DNA of 64,000 nt, from the NCBI RefSeq assembly GCF_001571245.1, contig NZ_BCTK01000001.1, positions 930,001 to 994,000 on the forward strand, written 5' to 3'. How positions within the stretch are numbered: the first letter of the stretch is position 1; the number at the start of each line of letters is the position of its first letter. The notes below the pieces were generated by a model, which ran no database searches, was not told the DNA's origin, and saw only the letters and a list, made by a program, of their open reading frames with translations. The position numbers were made by a program, and so were the translations under genes. The stretch comes from Achromobacter piechaudii NBRC 102461 (GTDB lineage Bacteria; Pseudomonadota; Gammaproteobacteria; Burkholderiales; Burkholderiaceae_B). Positions 1 to 7,835 of the stretch are shown here, piece by piece.

Positions 1-55
1 GCTTGGTGATGCTGTCCAGCACGCTGGCATCAATGGGGTTGTCTCTTGATTCCAT
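1..55 (-). CDS. Unidentified protein, N-terminal 18 codons only
   Basis: A minus-strand frame begins with ATG at 55-53 and runs off the left edge of the window. The 18 residues start MESRDNPIDAS and continue VLDSITK. No clear Shine-Dalgarno sequence precedes the ATG, which lies inside a perfect palindrome (51-63). That palindrome resembles operators of IclR-type regulators, and the VLDSITK stretch would fit the start of an IclR-type winged helix, but this is a guess from very little sequence. The frame could also be a chance opening. Confidence 0.4.
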   Translation of the reverse strand, partial: MESRDNPIDASVLDSITK

Positions 56-63
56 ATTATGGA
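51..63. promoter_or_regulatory. Perfect palindrome TCCATA-T-TATGGA, operator candidate
   Basis: TCCATA (51-56), a central T, then TATGGA (58-63) form a perfect inverted repeat that contains the start codon of the leftmost gene. An imperfect second copy, TCCATAATGTGGA, lies at 184-196 in the same intergenic space. Two related palindromes in front of a regulator-sized frame suggest autoregulation; the protein that binds is not known. Confidence 0.4.
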
Positions 64-293
64 TTTTTGTTGTGATGAGATTGCTCAGGCCGAGTGGTGC
101 GCTGCAATTGAATCGCGTGGCTCACCGCTGTGCTGACGTGCGACTGATTCTAAGAGCGTGAAAAGCCGCGCGGCAATGGCATATCCATAATGTGGAAACC
201 GATTCAGCGTCGCGGATTGCGCCGGTAGGGCGGGTGAAGACGGCGGCGTGCCGCAACGGGGCCGGTTTTTGTGTACGCCTATCCCGCGATCGC
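64..293. other. Intergenic region without a gene
   Basis: Between the leftmost partial gene and the terminator of the efflux operon. Short frames on both strands cross it, but none has a ribosome-binding site or resembles a known protein. The only structure seen is the second, imperfect copy of the TCCATA palindrome at 184-196. Confidence 0.5.
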
Positions 294-321
294 GCAAAAA
301 AAGCGCCCATGGTGGGCGCTT
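294..321 (-). terminator. Rho-independent terminator of the MarR-FUSC efflux operon
   Basis: A 9-bp perfect stem (301-309 with 313-321, AAGCGCCCA / TGGGCGCTT) has a 3-base loop. Read on the minus strand it is followed directly by a run of T (complement of the A tract at 296-302). It lies 66 bases beyond the stop of the outer-membrane lipoprotein gene and closes that operon. Confidence 0.85.
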
Positions 322-386
322 TCAATATTTCCGACCGCCAATGCGGCCGGGAGAACCGTGGCGTCAAACCTGACGAACCGGGTCGG

Positions 387-1820
387 CTATTTTTCCCATC
401 CACCGCCCAGCGCCAGGAATACCGCGATCTGGTCGCTGCTCAGTTCGGCTTGCGAGGCGGCCAGCGCGCTTTCGTTGCTGGCCAGCGTGCGTTCGGCGTC
501 CAGCACGGTCAGGTAGTCCGTCTTGCCGTACTGGAACAGGCGGCGCGCTTGTGTCGCGGCTTCGGCGCTTTGGTCGCGCGCGGCGCGCAGGGCGGCGTCG
601 CGGTCCAGTTGCCGCGCGTAGACCACCAGCGCGCTTTCCGTTTCGCGCAGCGCATTCAGCACCGTGGCGTCAAAGCGCGCCAGCGCCGCCTTGGTGCTGG
701 CCTCGGCTTCGGCGATGCGGGCCTGCACCGCGCCCGTGTTGGGCAAGGTCCACGAGATCAGCGGGCCGACGCTCCAGCTGAACGTGCCACGGTCGCCGAA
801 CATGGCGGCGGGGCCGCCCGACGCGGTGGACAGGCCCAGCGTGACCTTCGGATAGAGGTCGGCGGTGGCCACGCCGATGCGCGCGGTGGACGCCGCCAGC
901 GTGCGCTCGGCCTGGCGGATGTCGGGGCGGCGGCGCAGCAGCGCGGCGCCATCGCCCACGGGGATGGTGCTGGTCAGGCGGGGCGCGGCCGCGCATTGCA
1001 GCAGCGAGGCGGGCACGTCGTTCGGGGTCTGGCCCGTCAGCGCGGCCAGCCGATACAGCGCGGTGCGCTGCTGCGCCTGGAAGGGCGGCAGGTTGGCCTG
1101 CAACTGTTCAAGCTGGCTGCGGGCGCGCGTGACGTCCAGCGTGGTGCCCCGGCCGGCGCGCTGCAAGCGGCTGACGGCGTCCACCGATTCCTTCTGCACC
1201 TGCACCGAATGCTGGGCCGAGGCCAGCTGCATGCCCGCCGCGCACATGTTGGCGTAAGCGCGCGCGGTTTCGGCGGCGACGGTTACGCGGGTGGCGTCAT
1301 AGGCGGCCTGCGCGGCCTGGGCGTCGCTGTTGGCCGCTTCGATGGCGCGACGGATCTGGCCGAACAGGTCCAGCTGATACGACACGCTGGCGCCGGTGGA
1401 GTACGACCAGCGGTTGGGCGGGTCGATGCCCGGTTGCAGTTCTTGCAGGCCGGACACATGGCCGAAGGTGGGCGAGGCGTTCACGCCGATGGTCGGTTGC
1501 CGCTGCGCCTGCGATTCTTGCACGGCGGCCTGCGCGCGTTCCAGGTTGGCGCTGGCCACGCGCAGGTCGGTGTTGGCGGACAGGGCCTTGTCGACCAGCC
1601 CGTCCAGCACCGGGTCGTTGTACAGGCGCCACCAGTGGCCCGACACCGCTTCCTGTTGATACACCCCCTCGCGCGCCTCGATGAAAGACGCGCCGGCGCT
1701 CTGACGCTGCGCGACCGCCGCGTCGGGCACCTGATAGTCAGGGCCCACGGTGGTGCATCCGGCCAGCGCAATGATCAGCGCAACAGCCAGCGTCTTTAGC
1801 GGAAAAAATTTGGTGTTCAT
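387..1820 (-). CDS. Outer-membrane efflux lipoprotein, NodT/OprM family
   Basis: 477 aa, usual length for the TolC-like channel of tripartite pumps. The N-terminus is a lipoprotein signal with lipobox LAGC (Cys22), followed by TVGPDYQVP, the family hallmark. The rest shows two copies of the long alpha-hairpin/beta-strand repeat, with phrases such as TVAAETARAYANM and LLRRRPDIRQAERTLAA. The product should form the outer-membrane exit duct for the adaptor and FUSC pump encoded upstream. It is the last gene of the operon, 86 bases after the adaptor gene, and is followed by a strong terminator. Start chosen at ATG 1820, which puts the lipobox at the normal distance. Substrate unknown; aromatic acids or drugs are likely from the AaeB-type pump. 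Confidence 0.93.
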   Translation of the reverse strand: MNTKFFPLKTLAVALIIALAGCTTVGPDYQVPDAAVAQRQSAGASFIEAREGVYQQEAVSGHWWRLYNDPVLDGLVDKALSANTDLRVASANLERAQAAVQESQAQRQPTIGVNASPTFGHVSGLQELQPGIDPPNRWSYSTGASVSYQLDLFGQIRRAIEAANSDAQAAQAAYDATRVTVAAETARAYANMCAAGMQLASAQHSVQVQKESVDAVSRLQRAGRGTTLDVTRARSQLEQLQANLPPFQAQQRTALYRLAALTGQTPNDVPASLLQCAAAPRLTSTIPVGDGAALLRRRPDIRQAERTLAASTARIGVATADLYPKVTLGLSTASGGPAAMFGDRGTFSWSVGPLISWTLPNTGAVQARIAEAEASTKAALARFDATVLNALRETESALVVYARQLDRDAALRAARDQSAEAATQARRLFQYGKTDYLTVLDAERTLASNESALAASQAELSSDQIAVFLALGGGWEK

Positions 1821-1906
1821 GGCAGCTTCGGCTTGGTGTCGATAAATGGAAGAAATGACGGGGTTGGCGGGGCGCCCCTCGTTGCACGAGGAGCGCGGCA
1901 GGAACG

Positions 1907-2824
1907 TCAGGTCGGTTGGCGCGGCGCGTCCGAAGACGCTTGTGCGGGCGCGGGATCGACCGACACGGTGGCGGTCTGGCCCGCAACCAGGCGCACGCCG
2001 TCGGGCACCTCGTCGATCTTCACGCGCACGGGGATGCGCTGCGCCAGGCGGACCCAGTTGAACGTGGGATTCACGTTCGGCAGCAGGTTGGCGCCCGTGC
2101 TGCGGTCGCGGTCGGCAATGCCCATGGCGATGCTTTCCACGTGGCCCTGGATGCGGCGCGAATCGCCCATCAAGGTCACGGTGACGGGCGCGCCTTCGTG
2201 GATGCCGGGCAGCTTGGTTTCTTCGAAATAGCCTTCCACGTAGAACGAGCCGGCATCCACCAGCGCCATCACGCCGCGACCGGCGGTGGCGTAGGACCCT
2301 GCGCGCAGGTCCAGGTTGGTGATGCGGCCATCGCTGGCGGCCACCACGCGGCTGCGTTCCAGGTTCAGGCGCGCGGTGTTCAGCTGCACCTGGGCCTGCG
2401 CCAGCGCGGCTTCGGTCTGCTGCACCTTCATCTGGCTTTGCTCGACGGCTTCGGCGGCCACCAACTGGCCCAGCGAGCGGTTGCGCTTGGCGTCGCGCAG
2501 CGCCTGATCGTGCGCCACCTGTTGCGATCGCACCGAAGCCTGGGCCTGGTCGTACGCCAACTGGAAGCGGGCGCGGTCGATTTCAAACAGCAGGTCGCCC
2601 GCCTTCACGTCCTGGTTGTCGTGCACGGGCACGCTGGTGACCAGGCCGGAAACGTCGGGCGCCACCTGCACCACGTAAGCCTTGACCCGGCCGTCGCGCG
2701 TCCAGGGTTCGACTTCGTAGTGCACCCACAACTGCCAGCCGGCATAAGCGGCGGCGGCAACGACGAAGGCCGTCACCGCGAACTTGCCGATGGCAGCAGG
2801 GCGAAGGGCGTTGGGAAGTTTCAT
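1907..2824 (-). CDS. HlyD-family periplasmic adaptor (AaeA/EmrA-like)
   Basis: 305 aa. One N-terminal membrane anchor (about residues 11-30), a lipoyl/barrel-sandwich half (EPWTRDGRVKAYVVQVAPDVSG, about 39-60), a coiled-coil hairpin (about 90-160) and the second lipoyl half with a beta-barrel. This is the plan of the membrane fusion proteins that link an inner-membrane pump to an outer-membrane channel. Start chosen at ATG 2824 (MKLPNAL): it falls 2 bases after the stop of the DUF1656 gene and gives the normal anchor. A frame open 30 codons further upstream overlaps that gene and has no adaptor-like sequence. Second-last gene of the operon. Confidence 0.93.
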   Translation of the reverse strand: MKLPNALRPAAIGKFAVTAFVVAAAAYAGWQLWVHYEVEPWTRDGRVKAYVVQVAPDVSGLVTSVPVHDNQDVKAGDLLFEIDRARFQLAYDQAQASVRSQQVAHDQALRDAKRNRSLGQLVAAEAVEQSQMKVQQTEAALAQAQVQLNTARLNLERSRVVAASDGRITNLDLRAGSYATAGRGVMALVDAGSFYVEGYFEETKLPGIHEGAPVTVTLMGDSRRIQGHVESIAMGIADRDRSTGANLLPNVNPTFNWVRLAQRIPVRVKIDEVPDGVRLVAGQTATVSVDPAPAQASSDAPRQPT

Positions 2825-2826
2825 AC

Positions 2827-3039
2827 CTATCTCTGAAGAAAGTAAGGGGAAATGAGAGACACGCCATACAGCAGCACCACGAACAGCGCCAGGTCGAACA
2901 GCGCGGGGTGCCACACCAGGCGATACAGGCCCACGCGGGCCAGCACGCGGCGCAATGCCCAGGCCACGCCCAGCGTGACCACGCCCAGCACCAGCAGCCA
3001 GGGGAAGTAAATGCCGTACAGATTGAATTCACCGATCAT
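2827..3039 (-). CDS. DUF1656 inner-membrane protein, AaeX-like
   Basis: 70 aa with two hydrophobic segments (about 12-30 and 47-65) and the start MIGEFNLYGIYFPW typical of DUF1656. In E. coli the counterpart AaeX lies beside AaeA and AaeB; its exact role is not established. Here it sits between the FUSC pump (4-base overlap) and the adaptor (2-base gap), so it is clearly co-translated with them and probably part of, or an assembly aid for, the inner-membrane complex. Confidence 0.9.
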   Translation of the reverse strand: MIGEFNLYGIYFPWLLVLGVVTLGVAWALRRVLARVGLYRLVWHPALFDLALFVVLLYGVSLISPYFLQR

Positions 3040-5099
3040 GATGCGTGGCCCTCCATGGCGGGATGGGCGGGTTGATAGTCGGGGGCGTCGGGGAAGAAGG
3101 CGCGGCGGATACCCACCAGCGCCACCACCGCGCGGTCGCGCGCGGCCGCCCCGGCAGGCGTGGCCGCCACGCTGGACAGCGCGCGGTCGATCTGCGCCAG
3201 GAACTCGGGCGTCTTGTCGCCCACGCGCCAGGCGGAACGCGCACGGAAAAACTGAGCCAGGCTGTCGAGCACCCGCTGGATCGTGGGCTCGGCCATCGGC
3301 AGATGGCGGCGAGCGCGCTGCAATTCCGTGATGTCGCGGCCCACGCGCAGGTCTTTCAGCGCGTCGGCGGCGACCAGGTCGTCAGGCCGTTGGGCCAGCG
3401 CCAGGCGCGGCTGCAACAGGCCGATGCGATCCAGCATGCGCGCGGTGTACGTGTGGCGCGACGGCGCGCGCGGCGAGCTGGCCAGCGTCGCCAGTTCCTT
3501 CCAGTTGGCGGCCTGGATGCGGCGGGCGCTCCAGTCGGCGCTGACCGTGCGGAAGATGGCGGCGATGATGGCTGCCGTGGCGACACCCATGCACTGCGCG
3601 ACCTGCGTGTCGATGAACGAAACGATGTCGGCGGTGTTGGTGTCTTGCAGCGCCATGGTGCCCAGGAAGCCGAACAGCATCGCCATCGCCTTGCCCGCGC
3701 TGGCGGGCCGCGCGATGAAGATGCCCAGCACGAAGGCGGTGGGCAGCATCGCCAGCGCCAGCATTTCGAACGAATGGATGGCGGGCATGATGCCCAGCAG
3801 GTACAACGCCGACAGCGGAATCGAATAGACCGTGTAGGTCAGGAACTGCATGATGCCGGGCACCGGGTTGTCCTGCGATGCGAAAAAGCAGCTGAAGATG
3901 GCGGCCATCAGCGCGGCGGTCGCGCCGTTGCTCCAGGCGGTGCCGATCCAGAAGGCGCAGCACACCGAAATGGCTACACCAGCCGCCAGCGCCGACAGCA
4001 GCGCCATGCCGTGGTCGCGGTGCAGCGCCGCGTTCGGGTCGCGGGAAGGGCGGGCGTGATGCACCGCGCCGCGCCGGGGCGCGCCTTTCAGGCCGGCGTG
4101 GATCTCGCGGCGCAGGGCCAGGCATTCGTCATAGGTGTCGATCAGTTCGCGCAGCCGCGTCATCAGGCTGGCCAGCAGGGCGTCGCGCCATGTCGAATGG
4201 CTATCGATGGCGGGCGTGGCATGGGCGACGGCCGCGCGCAACTGCACGGCGGTGTCGTGCGAAGCCTGTGCGCCGGCATTGATCCATTCCGAAATGTCGT
4301 GCAGCAGCGCGGACACCGTGTCGGGCAGCGGTTGGTCATTGGCCTGCAAGGCGCGCAGCCGGTCTTCCACGGCCGACACGGCCGGCGTCAATGCCGAAAT
4401 CTGGTCCTGCATGGCGCGCACCGCGCCCGAGGTCCAGCGCAGGTTGCTGGTGTCAAAGGGCACATGGGTGGACAGCAGGCGCAACTGGGTGATGTCGTTG
4501 GCCAGCACGCGGCGATCGCGGTCGCGCTGTTCGGCGGCCTTGCCGCTGAGGGTGTCGTGCATCCAGTTGCGCGCGTCGCGCACGGCCTTGTCCAATTGCA
4601 GCGTCAAGGCGGGCGCCAGGCCGCGCGGCAGCACGATGCTGTGAACCAGCGTGGCGCACACGATGCCCAGGCTGATCTCTTCGACGCGGGCTAGCGCCGT
4701 GTCGAACACCAGCGACGGGTCGCTGACGCTGGGAAAGCCGATCATGGCGGCGGTGTAGCCGGCCAGCATGAACAGGTACGAACGCGGCGTGCGGTCCAGC
4801 ACCGACATGTACAGGCACGCGCCCACCCACATGACCATCGCGGCGGTCATCACCACGGGAGAATTGGACAGGCGCGGCACCATGTAGACAGTGGCGGCCG
4901 AGCCCACGAAGGTGCCCACCAGCCGGTACAAAGCCTTGGAACGCACCGCGCCCGACCAGGGCTGCGCTACGACATAGGCGGTGGTCATCGCCCAGAACGG
5001 ACGCGGCAAACCAATGCTGTAGGCCAGATAAAGCGCCATGATGGCGCTGAGGTAGCTCTTGAGCGAAAAGATGGTCTCGCGGACGTTCGGCAATTTCAC
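3036..5099 (-). CDS. FUSC-family aromatic-acid/drug efflux pump, AaeB-like
   Basis: 687 aa, the full length of AaeB-type transporters. Two membrane bundles (about residues 14-165 and 365-500) are separated by a soluble helical region (about 170-360), with a soluble C-terminus of about 180 residues. The first bundle contains PRPFWAMTTAYVVAQPWSGA, characteristic of the FUSC family; the second contains the matching FWIGTAWSNGATAALMAA. The family exports hydroxylated aromatic acids and related weak acids using the proton gradient. It overlaps the marR stop by 4 bases and the next gene by 4. Substrate range cannot be read from sequence. Confidence 0.92.
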   Translation of the reverse strand: MKLPNVRETIFSLKSYLSAIMALYLAYSIGLPRPFWAMTTAYVVAQPWSGAVRSKALYRLVGTFVGSAATVYMVPRLSNSPVVMTAAMVMWVGACLYMSVLDRTPRSYLFMLAGYTAAMIGFPSVSDPSLVFDTALARVEEISLGIVCATLVHSIVLPRGLAPALTLQLDKAVRDARNWMHDTLSGKAAEQRDRDRRVLANDITQLRLLSTHVPFDTSNLRWTSGAVRAMQDQISALTPAVSAVEDRLRALQANDQPLPDTVSALLHDISEWINAGAQASHDTAVQLRAAVAHATPAIDSHSTWRDALLASLMTRLRELIDTYDECLALRREIHAGLKGAPRRGAVHHARPSRDPNAALHRDHGMALLSALAAGVAISVCCAFWIGTAWSNGATAALMAAIFSCFFASQDNPVPGIMQFLTYTVYSIPLSALYLLGIMPAIHSFEMLALAMLPTAFVLGIFIARPASAGKAMAMLFGFLGTMALQDTNTADIVSFIDTQVAQCMGVATAAIIAAIFRTVSADWSARRIQAANWKELATLASSPRAPSRHTYTARMLDRIGLLQPRLALAQRPDDLVAADALKDLRVGRDITELQRARRHLPMAEPTIQRVLDSLAQFFRARSAWRVGDKTPEFLAQIDRALSSVAATPAGAAARDRAVVALVGIRRAFFPDAPDYQPAHPAMEGHAS

Positions 5100-5572
5100 G
5101 ATGCGCGGTCCTGTTGTTGCGTCGCGGTCGCGCCGCGACCCAGCGACACGCTCAAGGCATCGAAAACGCGCAGGCAGGCTTGCAGATCCGTTTCGCTGAC
5201 GCCGCTGAAGAGGCGACGGCGCAGTTCCACCAGCACGTCTTCAACCTGCGCACGCAGGGCGTGGCCGGCGTCGGTCAGATGCAGGGTCTTGGCGCGGCGG
5301 TCGTGGGTGTCTTCACGGCGCTCCATCAGGCCGGCGGCCACCAGTTGATCCAGCACGCGCACCAGCGACGGGCCTTCGACGCCCAGCGCCTCGGCCAGCG
5401 CGCCCTGGCGCACGCCGTCGCCCAACCGGCCGGCCAGGATGACGGGCCAGGCGGTGGCCTGCGACAAACCGTAATCAGCCAGCGCCTTGTCGGCAGCGCC
5501 GCGATAGGCGCGCGACAGCACCATCAAATTGGCGGTGGTGGCCATGAGTTGGGAGTCCGAGGGAGTGTTCAT
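5096..5572 (-). CDS. MarR-family transcriptional regulator
   Basis: 158 aa. The winged helix-turn-helix lies at about residues 55-110, with the recognition region LAEALGVEGPSLVRVLDQL and the wing motif REDTHDRRAKTLHLT (the D-x-R-R wing is diagnostic). MarR proteins usually repress a neighbouring efflux operon and let go when a phenolic ligand binds. It is the first gene of the five-gene efflux operon, and a perfect 16-bp palindrome lies 20 bases before its start, so autoregulation is likely. The chosen ATG (5572) has no Shine-Dalgarno; another Met ten codons in (5545) has none either. Confidence 0.92.
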   Translation of the reverse strand: MNTPSDSQLMATTANLMVLSRAYRGAADKALADYGLSQATAWPVILAGRLGDGVRQGALAEALGVEGPSLVRVLDQLVAAGLMERREDTHDRRAKTLHLTDAGHALRAQVEDVLVELRRRLFSGVSETDLQACLRVFDALSVSLGRGATATQQQDRAS

Positions 5573-5579
5573 GGAATAG

Positions 5580-5608
5580 ATTGTATCCTATCTATTAGCT
5601 TACTAATA
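5580..5608 (-). promoter_or_regulatory. MarR operator and -10 element of the efflux operon
   Basis: TATTAG (5593-5598) - CTTA - CTAATA (5603-5608) is a perfect inverted repeat, the size and AT-rich type bound by MarR dimers. On the minus strand a TACAAT -10-like box follows at 5585-5580. A start of transcription 6-7 bases after it would fall at or next to the ATG of marR, suggesting a leaderless or almost leaderless message. A clear -35 box is not seen; the operator covers its expected place. Confidence 0.6.
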
Positions 5609-5711
5609 ATTGAAAATGGCGAATATCCCCATTGATTTTTTCAATTGGTCAGATCAGCGTCGGTTTTCCCATGAACGGGTAATGAGGCCGTTGCGGCCGG
5701 CCCCAAGCCGT

Positions 5712-6155
5712 TCACGCTGCGCAGTCGGCCCAGCAGTTGGGCGTCTCGTACAGGCGCACGCGCGTCAGGCGCAGGTCTGCGCCGTAGTGGCCGTGATAAT
5801 GCGGGGCCAGCGTGTCGAACACGATCTTGGCCAGGTTCTCGGCCGTGGGAATGCGGTCCAGCACCACGGTTTTGTGATCGGGCAGCGTGGCAAGGAAATC
5901 GCGCACGGCAGCATCGCCTTCGAAGACCAGGAACGCGTGGTCCCAGACGTCCACGATGTGGGTCTTGGCGATGTGCTTGATCTCGGAAAAATCCATCAAC
6001 ATGCCGTTGTCGGATTCGCCCGGCGCCTGCACCACATCGCCCGTCAGGGTGATTTCAAGCACATAGCGGTGGCCGTGCAGATTGCGGCATTGGCTGCGGT
6101 GATCGGGAATGCGATGGCCGGCGTCGAATTCCAGCCTGCGGGTGACGGAGATCAT
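5712..6155 (-). CDS. queD: 6-carboxy-5,6,7,8-tetrahydropterin synthase
   Basis: 147 aa. QueD converts 7,8-dihydroneopterin triphosphate to 6-carboxytetrahydropterin, the second step from GTP to the 7-deazaguanine base of queuosine. The zinc histidines are visible at FDAGHR (H14) and LHGHRY (about H27/H29), and the catalytic Cys is in CRNLHGH. PTAENLAK near residue 104 and the late acidic R-V-R-L-Y-E-T stretch also match. It follows queE by 28 bases on the same strand, so the two form a small operon. Start ATG at 6155 gives the usual MISVTRRLEFDAGH opening. Confidence 0.95.
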   Translation of the reverse strand: MISVTRRLEFDAGHRIPDHRSQCRNLHGHRYVLEITLTGDVVQAPGESDNGMLMDFSEIKHIAKTHIVDVWDHAFLVFEGDAAVRDFLATLPDHKTVVLDRIPTAENLAKIVFDTLAPHYHGHYGADLRLTRVRLYETPNCWADCAA

Positions 6156-6183
6156 CGCGCGGTCCGCCGCGCGTGGGGGTGAA

Positions 6184-6816
6184 TCATGGAATGCCTATGT
6201 ATTTGTGCGTCTGCAAACTCAGCCGCCATTGCGGATGTTGCATACAGTACTGAACGGCCTGCTCGGTATTGGCCACACGTGCCGGGCCGTCCATGGGTTG
6301 CAGGAAAAAGTGTTCGAAATCCAGGTGCGCGAAGGTCTCGGGCAGGGCGTTGTGCTGCGGGTAGACCAGCTTCAGTTCGTCGCCACGGTCGATGACGATC
6401 GGCGCGGTGCCCTTGGGGCTGACGCAGATCCAGTCGATGCCTGCCGGCGCCTTCACGGTGCCGTTGGTTTCGATGGCCACGGTAAAGCCGCGCGCGTGGA
6501 TCGCCGTGAGCAGCGGGGCGTCCAGTTGCAGCAGGGGTTCGCCGCCGGTGAAGACCACGTAGCGGTCCTGCGTGCCGGGGCCCCAGGTTGCGGCGATGGT
6601 GTCGGCCAGCAGGTCAGGCGTGGCGAACTTGCCGCCGCCTTCGCCATCGGTGCCGATGAAGTCGGTGTCGCAGAACGTGCAGGCGGCGCTGGCGCGGTCG
6701 CTTTCGCGGCCGGTCCAGAGGTTGCAACCCGCAAACCGGCAAAATACCGCCGCGCGGCCTGCATGGGCGCCTTCGCCTTGCAGGGTCTTGAAGATTTCTT
6801 TGGCGGTGTAGGTCAT
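6184..6816 (-). CDS. queE: 7-carboxy-7-deazaguanine synthase, radical SAM
   Basis: 210 aa. QueE is a radical-SAM enzyme that ring-contracts 6-carboxytetrahydropterin to 7-carboxy-7-deazaguanine. The cluster ligands are Cys31, Cys46 and Cys49, a CX14CX2C pattern in place of the usual CX3CX2C; this variant is known in part of the QueE family, including Burkholderia. The SAM motif FTGGEPLLQ follows at about 90. First gene of the queE-queD pair. queC and queF are not in the window, so they must lie elsewhere. The gene diverges from arfB with 76 bases between the starts. Confidence 0.95.
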   Translation of the reverse strand: MTYTAKEIFKTLQGEGAHAGRAAVFCRFAGCNLWTGRESDRASAACTFCDTDFIGTDGEGGGKFATPDLLADTIAATWGPGTQDRYVVFTGGEPLLQLDAPLLTAIHARGFTVAIETNGTVKAPAGIDWICVSPKGTAPIVIDRGDELKLVYPQHNALPETFAHLDFEHFFLQPMDGPARVANTEQAVQYCMQHPQWRLSLQTHKYIGIP

Positions 6817-6892
6817 AAGGTTGCTGGCTGCCAGGGGCAGCGTGAAAATCGGGCAAAAGCGGAATATTTTACTTGGTATAGACTCCCGCCCT

Positions 6893-7309
6893 ATGTTTCA
6901 TGTCCAAGATTCCCTGTACATCGACGAACGCGACCTGACGTTCAGCATGATCCGCGCCCAGGGCGCGGGCGGCCAGAACGTCAATAAGGTGTCCAGCGCC
7001 GTCCACCTGCGCTTTGACGTGCGGGCCTCGCATCTGCCGCTCGAGGTGCAAGACGCCCTGTGCGCCGTCAGCGATCACCGCATCTCGAAAGAGGGCGTGA
7101 TTGTCATCAAGTCGCAGTCGTTTCGCAGCCAGGAAAAAAATCGGGCCGAAGCCATCGAACGTCTGGTAGCCATGGTGCGCGCGGCGATCCAGGTGGACAA
7201 GCCGCGCCGCGCCACCAAGCCCACCCGCTCATCGCAGCGCCGCCGCGTGCAGCGCAAGGTGCAGCACGGCGAGGTCAAGCGGCTGCGCGGAAGGGTCCAG
7301 GGCGATTGA
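6893..7309 (+). CDS. arfB: Peptidyl-tRNA hydrolase ArfB, ribosome rescue
   Basis: 138 aa, the length of ArfB (YaeJ). It releases nascent chains from ribosomes stalled without a stop codon. The catalytic GGQ motif is at residues 26-28 (QGAGGQNVNKV), the class I release-factor catalytic domain covers about 1-105, and the last 35 residues are a basic tail rich in Arg and Lys that enters the empty mRNA channel. Codon-recognition domains of true release factors are absent. ATG 6893 is chosen because it starts the conserved domain; 24 open codons upstream add nothing recognisable. Monocistronic, divergent from queE. Confidence 0.94.
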   Translation: MFHVQDSLYIDERDLTFSMIRAQGAGGQNVNKVSSAVHLRFDVRASHLPLEVQDALCAVSDHRISKEGVIVIKSQSFRSQEKNRAEAIERLVAMVRAAIQVDKPRRATKPTRSSQRRRVQRKVQHGEVKRLRGRVQGD

Positions 7310-7334
7310 GCAAAACCCTAACGCCCGCAGGGGC

Positions 7335-7363
7335 TTGACTATATATCGAACTTATTCGATTTA
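7335..7363 (+). promoter_or_regulatory. Promoter with ArsR-type operator between -35 and -10
   Basis: TTGACT (7335-7340) is a good -35 box; GATTTA (7358-7363) follows after 17 bases as a weak -10. Between and overlapping the -10 is a perfect palindrome ATCGAA-CTTA-TTCGAT (7345-7360). A further ATTCGAT half-site lies at 7366-7372. A repressor bound here would block polymerase, as expected for autoregulation by the ArsR-type gene that starts at 7391. Confidence 0.7.
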
Positions 7364-7390
7364 AGATTCGATGCATTGCGATATACCGAT

Positions 7391-7744
7391 ATGAACCCAT
7401 CCGCTCCCGCCGCCTCCGCCGATCAGCCGCAAGCCGAAACTGGCGTCGATACCGACGCCATCATCAAGGCGCTGGCCAATCCGGTGCGGCGCGACATCCT
7501 CACGTGGCTGAAGACGCCGCATGCGTATTTCGAGGAACGCCCGGGCCACACCTTCGATCACGGGGTGTGCGCGGGCCACATCGACGACCGCTGCGGCCTG
7601 TCGCAGTCGACAGTGTCCTCGCATCTGGCCGTGCTGCAACGCGCGGGCCTGATTACGTCGACCAAGGTGGGGCAGTGGGTCTTTTTCCGTCGCAATGAAG
7701 TCGCGATTGCCGCGTTCCTGCGGCAGTTGAACCAAGACATGTAG
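7391..7744 (+). CDS. ArsR-family winged-helix transcriptional regulator
   Basis: 117 aa. The ArsR/SmtB fold begins with ALANPVRRDILTWLK and the recognition helix is CGLSQSTVSSHLAVLQRAGL, followed by the wing. The classic metal motif ELCVCDL is absent, so a metal sensor role is not supported, although two Cys (in GVCAGHIDDRC) could sense electrophiles or redox state. ATG 7391 is chosen over a TTG five codons upstream. The old-yellow-enzyme gene follows after 91 bases; the regulator probably controls it and itself through the palindrome at 7345-7360. Confidence 0.88.
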   Translation: MNPSAPAASADQPQAETGVDTDAIIKALANPVRRDILTWLKTPHAYFEERPGHTFDHGVCAGHIDDRCGLSQSTVSSHLAVLQRAGLITSTKVGQWVFFRRNEVAIAAFLRQLNQDM

Positions 7745-7835
7745 TCGGCCGGCAGCCGCGCGGCGCATTCCCTGCGTCCGCCGCGGCGTGCCACTGCATT
7801 CATTGCCCCATTGCCCCGGGGCGGAAGGATTTTGC

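Noticed and set aside
192..1799. A 535-codon plus-strand open frame opposite the outer-membrane lipoprotein gene
   Set aside because: It is rich in Arg, Gln, Gly and His with no domain, and lies fully antisense to a gene with clear family motifs. High GC suppresses stops in the shadow frame.
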